NCBI RefSeq assembly: GCF_027596085.1 | Contig: NC_072466.1 | Span: forward strand, 22,366,613 to 22,430,612 | DNA from: Anoplopoma fimbria | Lineage: Eukaryota > Chordata > Actinopteri > Perciformes > Anoplopomatidae | Direction: 5' to 3' | DNA: 64,000 nt | Part shown: in pieces, positions 63,966 to 64,000 of the stretch | Position numbering within the stretch: the first letter of the stretch is position 1 | Layout: the number at the start of each line of letters is the position of its first letter | Position numbers and translations under genes: made by a program | Notes under the pieces: model-generated | Database searches by the model: none | What the model saw: the letters and a program-made list of their open reading frames with translations, nothing else | What the model was told of the DNA's origin: nothing

Positions 63966-64000
63966 ACACATTACACTGTGCAATAATAGTTAAAAATAGT

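Overview
The window looks like a vertebrate nuclear genome, most likely a teleost and probably a percomorph. It has very long (CA/TG)n microsatellites, a Tc1-type palindromic MITE, tRNA-derived SINEs with fish-type tails, and decayed L1- and CR1/L2/Rex-like LINE pieces. Sequence is AT-rich and gene-poor. There is no bacterial-style coding density, no CRISPR array, and no recognisable rRNA or functional tRNA. Species and family assignments come from recognising sequence types, not from a database search.

Only one protein gene can be defended in detail. It lies on the minus strand at 46523-48783: six coding exons that splice in frame to a 357-residue secreted leucine-rich-repeat protein (signal peptide, LRRNT, about ten 24-residue LRRs, LRRCT). 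A strong 3' splice site lies six bases upstream of its ATG, so the promoter and first exon are probably further upstream (above 48.8 kb) and were not found. A much weaker candidate last exon with a poly(A) signal lies at 508-1025.

The rest is a gene-poor mosaic of mobile-element remains. The most striking component is a dispersed repeat, called R1 here, with about twelve copies in both orientations between 9.9 and 60.7 kb. One end reads like GGTGGCAACCTCCGG and the other like TATATACAGTCTATG. Several copies have lost the middle but kept both ends. Other elements are: a 593-bp Tc1-like MITE with intact TA duplications (6.0-6.6 kb); two copies of an inverted-end MITE, one carrying an apparent nested insertion (3.9-4.6 and 29.8-30.2 kb); a probable solo LTR with a 41-bp triplication (12.4-13.0 kb); two SINE families (S1 at 22.7, 23.2 and 61.5 kb; S2 at 10.2 and 42.8 kb); four LINE fragments (19.6-20.2, 29.1-29.5, 42.5-42.7, 63.7-64.0 kb); a 175/265-bp tandem duplication (30.7-31.1 kb); and several MITE-like or unclassified dispersed repeats.

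Some non-repetitive stretches (around 8.2-9.0, 14.4-14.7, 32.3-32.8, 41.3-41.7 and 44.2-44.7 kb) have the texture of conserved non-coding DNA, but that cannot be tested without alignments. I found no convincing new multi-gene system. The items most worth follow-up are the R1 family and the unassigned LRR gene.
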